A stretch of 64,000 bases of DNA from Gorsachius magnificus (Eukaryota; Chordata; Aves; Pelecaniformes; Ardeidae), in NCBI GenBank assembly GCA_034008185.1, contig CM067081.1, forward strand, positions 11,283,821-11,347,820, written 5' to 3'. The position numbers and the translations under genes were made by a program. Positions 58,761 through 64,000 of this stretch are shown here, one piece after another. The notes below the pieces were generated by a model. The model was not told the DNA's origin and did not search any database. It saw only the letters and a program-made list of their open reading frames with translations. How positions within the stretch are numbered: position 1 is the stretch's first letter; every line of letters starts with the position of its first letter.

Positions 58761-60639
58761 CCTTTGTGTGTACTGTTAATAAATATTTGAGATTTCTAGT
58801 AAACTCATCAGTAAACCCCTACATTCCCATATGAATTTCTGCAAATTCAGCCTAGGGGACCTGGTGAACGAGCAGTGTTTATAACCAGTCGCTGAATTTA
58901 TAGAACATTTTTGGAAAAGCAGTGTTTGTTTTACTTATTCCTTTTGTCTGTTTAACTTGTTGGGTTAAAAGGCCCCTATTTTCAGCAAACAATCCCAAGG
59001 CATTTTTCTCCCCAAGCAGAGCTTTCAAGGGTAACTCTACAGAATGTTTCCTTTGATATCTTCATGCGGTTTTCCTTCCGTATTCTTGCAGTATTTGAGA
59101 AAGGCAGAGTGGGAACCGCATCCGCTTTGGACTGTAATGAGGTAGCATCAGTGTTGCAGGATGTTCAGAGCATCTCGCGGGGCACAGTAACTCTGCCGAG
59201 AACGCTCACTAATTTTATATCCTTGTTTCCATTTCAAAATTGTTCTCTTTGAAGATGAGGGTTGGTATCTTAATGAGGAGGAAGTTTCCCCCAGCAACCA
59301 GGGGCTGGAAAGCTTTGAGATGAGACCTCGGCTAATCCATCCAGACCATGTCTGCGTGGGTGTGATGTATAAGCCCTGACATACACAGTCCTGTGCTGCC
59401 TGGCTGTCTTGGTCGAAGACCCTAGCACTGCAAGTAGAGAAGGTGTGAAGCACATGCTGCTGTCACCTTCAGCCTGCAGTGTGTTCTGAGGTTTTGGTCA
59501 AACCCTGTGTAATAACCTGTAGTCCCCAGTCATACTTCTAACCCATCCCACACTTGTATTTTTTAATGAAACATTTTTTATGAGTACGTATAGCAGGGAA
59601 AAGGAAAAGATGATTTAATAATGGACAGTAAAACAAGCAGTAAATTGTATCCCCTTTAGTCTTTTGCCGGGGAAGGGGAAGACATTGCTTTTCTACTCAC
59701 CTTCCTAGCTCTATGAAGGCATTCAGCCTTTGGCTTAAAACAGAGGAACATATTGGGCTTCTTTTACATTAGCCTGCTTGCTACCTGTCATACACTCTTC
59801 ATTTATCATCTAAAAAAAGTCTGGAAATAAGGATTTAATAAAAGAGTTCTTTAAAATTTCATTTTTCAAAAATTTATTCTTTACATCATAAAATTTTCAA
59901 CACTTCCAGAGACGGCGGTAAAACATGCTGTCTCTCCATAGCAGATTCTGTTATCTTTTAAGCAGTACTTCAGGAAACAGCTCAGGTAGGGTTATCCATC
60001 CCCAGGTTGAAGGAAAATAATTTAATTTCATAAGGAGAAGGCTATCGAGCTCTCCTTGGCTTCATAGCCATATTAGGGAAATTCAATCTGTGTTATAAAA
60101 TAGCCTGTGGCAAACTGATTTTTGGTCTCTAAGTGCCATTTTATTGAAAAATACATGATTTTCTTCTAAGCCAAAGGTCAGTTTAGTTCACTATCACACC
60201 TACAGCCGTGGGCTGATCTGGGTGTGGAGAGAATAAGCATCAGAAGCAGCAAACCCACAGCAGTGTTTCCCTCTGTGCACTATTGTTCAAGCTCTCCAGT
60301 GCTTAGAAATTTCCTCTGCCATAGCCTTTACATTTAACAGCCCTTGGTGATTTTTTCTTCTGTGGCTGTCAAAGTCCATAGATTAACTTGTTTCTAACAC
60401 AAATACTTCAAATAATGCATGTATATTGAAAGAATGAACATTGGTAGACCTCAGAGCTAAATATACCTCTGTAAATATGTATATTTTACAACAATTTTTA
60501 ACATTTCACCTCATAGGGTATATGTAAAATGTCACACGCATACATATACATACTTAAATATTTGACTATCTACAGTATATATGTATATATTTGTATACCA
60601 TGGTCTATCAACAGCACACACAGATACGCAGGGGCTTTA

Positions 60640-61160
60640 TTTGTATGAGGACCCATCTGTGAAACAAGAAAGCTAACTGAAGGCAGACCATGGATTATTC
60701 AGTCGGAAAATCCTAATTGGCAATTGGCTGCTCTAATTAAAGCAGTGAAGGCAGAGTTAGCGGGCAGGTTCATGTTTGTCCAGGTGCCATCACCCTTTCT
60801 GACTGAAAGAACAGAGGTAGAACATGCCTCGAGTTTTCCAGAATAGAAAGTGTTAAGAAAACAAAGAAATGCTTAACTTTTCCACCATATAAATTAAGGC
60901 TTATGTGCATGGTCTACTCTGGTTGTCTGGTTGTTAATTTATGTAATTTATAAAATAGTGTTGTCAAATAAATACATGATCCTCCGGTGACAATTTGGGC
61001 TACTGCAGTTTTGGCGTGTTATTTCCCCCATCTTTCGTTGTCATCTTCACTTTGATCAGCATCAAATTCACCTAAGATTTGAAAAGTCGCTATTTGCTTT
61101 TACTCCGTCTGCACTTCTCAAGATTTTCGCCTTGCTCGCATATTATCCCACATTTCTTGT
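60640..61160. promoter_or_regulatory. Possible conserved non-coding element
   Basis: The sequence is repeat-free and AT-rich with homeodomain-type sites (cctaattggcaattgg, tctaattaaagc). It has seven or so CpGs in 60975-61150 (ctccggtg, ggcgtg, ttcgttg, gtcgc, ccgtc, ttcgcc, ctcgca). No ORF of note. Evidence for constraint is indirect. Confidence 0.28.
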
Positions 61161-61942
61161 CAAGTTAATAATAAAAATAGCCATAAACATAAGTGTCTCT
61201 GTTAGCTTTAGGCCATCCTATAAACTATTTTTATATTCCCAAACAAGCTTTGATAAAGATTGGCAAAAATGTCAGAATTCAAATTAGATTTTGGAACTCT
61301 GGTAGGATTACATGGCAGTATCACAACCTCCTGAGGAAGGAGTTATGTGGGTATGCAAACAGAAATATAGTTACTGAACTTTTTGAAATGAAAGATGTTG
61401 GCCTCAAATTACATTTGAATATAAATTTGTTTACCTTGATTTGTTTATGTTAAATAAGTTAATAATTTTTTTGTGTTTTTTTATTTATTCTTGACTACAA
61501 ATAAAAATACAAAGATTACATTCATTTAAGAGAGATTCTTTGCTAGCATAAATTTTTGGACCGTCTTTGATTGCAGTGGAATTGCACTACATTGAGCCTT
61601 TTACCTGCATATCATCAGAGCGCTATGTGTACTTTTGGGTATTCCTCAGACATAAGCATTTAGTATAGCCACATGTTTAGACATCCAAGCAGAACTACTG
61701 TCAAAAAAAATACAATATATCACAAAAGACTTGGTTTGAGACAGAACATCACACTGCTTACAAATAACAAAGCATACCTTAGCTGACACAGTAGAACCAA
61801 GAAGCTGCTGCTCTCTCTTTCAGGTTTGCTGGCTTTATTATTAATAAAGATGCAGTTTTCTACAAAAAAAATATTATAAAGCATTAGTCATACTGTTGCA
61901 TTCATAATGATTCCTGATTTTGTGTCATCTTCAATCATCTTT

Positions 61943-61980
61943 GCACACATGCACACACACGTATGCATCCACACACGTAG
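61943..61980. repeat. Interrupted (CA)n microsatellite
   Basis: gcacacatgcacacacacgt then atgcatccacacacgtag: a CA repeat broken by TG and TC units. Confidence 0.8.
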
Positions 61981-64000
61981 CTGGTATTAATTCTAAGCCA
62001 TCAGACCTATGATCAAGTTACCATTTGCTAATACATTACGTTTCCACATTTGCACTCTAGTAACTGTGCACTTCATTTATGGCAAATGTGAAGCAACTCG
62101 TGGGTTTTGATCTCTTTCGCTGAACTTTTTTCTTTTTTTCTCTTTGCACCTGAGATGTGCTAAAAGCATTATCCCAAGCATCAGTGCTGTGCTGCCCACA
62201 TGCCTTGATCACACGTCTGAGCCCTAATAACTGGTGATTTGTTTCCAGGATGATGCATTGGCTGAAGATTGTATAGGCTGATGTATAGTTAAAGTGCCAG
62301 GATTTCATAGTCTCAATCCTGTTCTTTCTTCTGTGTCACTATGGCTGCAACCTAAGCTCTAAGGCAGGTCTGCCATGTTGCCCACCCCACATCTCTGGTT
62401 CTCCCATACAGGTTGTAAGGTGATGGGGTGAACGACACTGCTATTTATTCTCCATCCACACACTGAGTTTCCTTTTAGAGGAGAACGATGCAGGAGAGGA
62501 TTATGATCCTGTCCAGTGCACAGTGAGGCGTTGGAAGCATGTTCCCCAGTCGGTGTCAGCTGGGACTTGTCGTCATGTCCTGCAGCATTATGGGACACGT
62601 TGTGTGGGAAAAGCATATTCACCTTCCAGCATCTCTAAACTCTGGAAGAGTTACCATAACATTTATTAGGGTGGGAAAAGTACTCTAATAGCAAAAGTAA
62701 CAGGTATTGTAGAGAAGCAAGTTACGTAAGAACATATAGTTATCTCCAAGATGAATTATTGGGTCAAGCAATGTTTTGGAGTTTCGGAAAACAGTTCATT
62801 TATATGGCCTGAGAAACAGATATGCCAGGATGCACAGATGTTTTAAGTCAGAAAGTAAAAGTATGAAATGCTGGGAATAGAATCATATAACCTTGCTTGT
62901 GAGCTGATGTTTTTATTGTAAATAGCTTTTCTATCAGATCCAGTTTTCCTCTTCACTTTCACGGCTGTTCTTAAAGAATCATCACAGTTATAAGTATCTC
63001 TTGCCCTTAGTAGGACCATGAGGCTTCCCTGGAAATTTGAAAGAAACCATTTGAGAGGTATGCTGTGACTTTTGAAGCTTGTTAGTGTTTTTGACTATTT
63101 TGTGAGAAATGTGTGCTGTATTTCCCAGCTGGCTTTGGACAGTTGTCCAGATGGCTGTGTCTAGAAGAGCTACAGCACATACTGAAAGTGGGAAAAAAGA
63201 AAGGGTCATTTTTGATCACTGTCCCCTTGTGATTTTATATCATAACCAGCACTGCAGCCTAACATCATTTCTTTGGGTTTATTTTTCTCCGGGAGTTATT
63301 TTCTTTAGGTCATGCCTTTACACCATAACAGAGTATGATGATTTAATACAGTTAGAGAAGAACTAAAACTGGGATATATTCTCTTGTGCAAAGCCAAGTT
63401 TCTCTCAATTGCCCCTGTATCTCAAAAATAAAGTTCTACACACTGCTAAATATTACTATTATTATGTATCTGTGGCACAGAATACTGAATACAGGAGGGA
63501 GGGACACAGCAAGGTTTTCACAAAACCCATGAAATTAATTTCTTTGAGACTGGAGTGGTAAAGCTGTGTGTAGTCTTAGATATAACTGGAATATATTTCA
63601 GTTTTGATGCTTGGTCTTCAACAGAATTCCTTGAAATACAGTTTTATAATCTGAAAGTACCAGATTCCCATCCATACTAATACAAGTCCATAATTAAAAA
63701 AATATTAACATCAAGCAGCTGAGATCCAATTTTATGTATAATCTTATTTTAAACAGTAGTGTCGTGTAGTGTGATCTGTCCATGAGTTCAGGAATGAATG
63801 TGGGAGTGAGCAGCCAGGAGACTGTGATGGGGCCACCATGAGTGTGGGGTGGGAGAGCTCCTCAGAGAACAGGAATGGAAGCTCGATGCCCCACAACTGC
63901 ACACGCAAACGACCAATTATTTCTATAGTGTGTCGTAACAACCTAATGAAAGTGCCCAGAACTGTCTTTAAAGCAAAAACAACTAGTTGTGCTAGCACCA

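Larger units (their letters stand above)
57836..64000. other. AT-rich unique DNA, no gene recognised
   Basis: No CR1, LTR or known exon was found. Two stretches with unusual CpG retention (58.4 and 60.6-61.2 kb) are listed separately. A polypyrimidine-AG near 59092 precedes a 62-codon ORF that resembles nothing I know. Confidence 0.55.

Noticed and set aside
59064..59252. 62-codon ORF following a good polypyrimidine-AG (acceptor-like) site
   Set aside because: No donor site in a plausible position and no protein similarity I recognise. Pyrimidine-AG sequences are common by chance.
1..64000. CRISPR arrays, operons, prophage or bacterial gene clusters
   Set aside because: No regularly spaced repeats, no dense same-strand ORFs and no ribosome binding sites. 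The sequence is clearly vertebrate nuclear DNA.

Overview
The window reads as a stretch of bird nuclear genome in which I recognise no intact protein-coding gene. Three things point to a bird. The only abundant mobile elements are CR1 LINEs, with 5' truncation and the sauropsid 3' tail of short ATTCTGTGAT/ATTCTATGAT-type repeats. There is an LTR of a type I recognise from many bird genomes. Repeat density is otherwise low, with only worn MIR-like and other ancient amniote repeats. Nothing looks bacterial, viral-only or plasmid-like. No long ORF outside CR1 resembles a family I know. I therefore cannot say whether the window is intergenic or lies inside large introns.

Layout. 1-10433: mostly unique AT-rich DNA with simple repeats and two unrecognised ORFs. 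10434-11478: a truncated CR1 on the minus strand carrying part of its reverse transcriptase. 11479-27849: unique sequence with an old CR1 tail (about 16.1-16.3 kb), a striking 150-bp nested palindrome (18532-18681) and an unrecognised Cys-rich ORF at 23.0-23.6 kb. 27850-30552: the busiest part, where a younger CR1 (minus) sits inside an older CR1 (minus), followed by an LTR (minus) split by a CR1 (plus) that holds a 1.1-kb decayed ORF2. 30553-49324: unique DNA with a worn CR1 tail at 32.1 kb, a CR1 scrap at 34.5 kb, small tandem duplications, two CpG-rich patches (40.5 and 45.7 kb) and relics of ancient palindromic repeats. 49325-55475: a MITE-like palindromic relic and MIR-like fragments. 55476-64000: AT-rich sequence with a fresh 76-bp tandem duplication, a very old CR1-like LINE (56.8-57.8 kb) and three stretches that keep CpGs in AT-rich DNA with homeodomain-type motifs, which may be conserved regulatory elements.

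No gene set here works together as a pathway. The structure worth attention is the insertion history at 27.8-30.6 kb, the long palindrome at 18.5 kb, the overlapping palindromes at 58.5 kb and the possible regulatory elements near the right end. All calls are by eye. Repeat family names beyond CR1, MIR-like and LTR are not claimed, and no identity percentages were computed.
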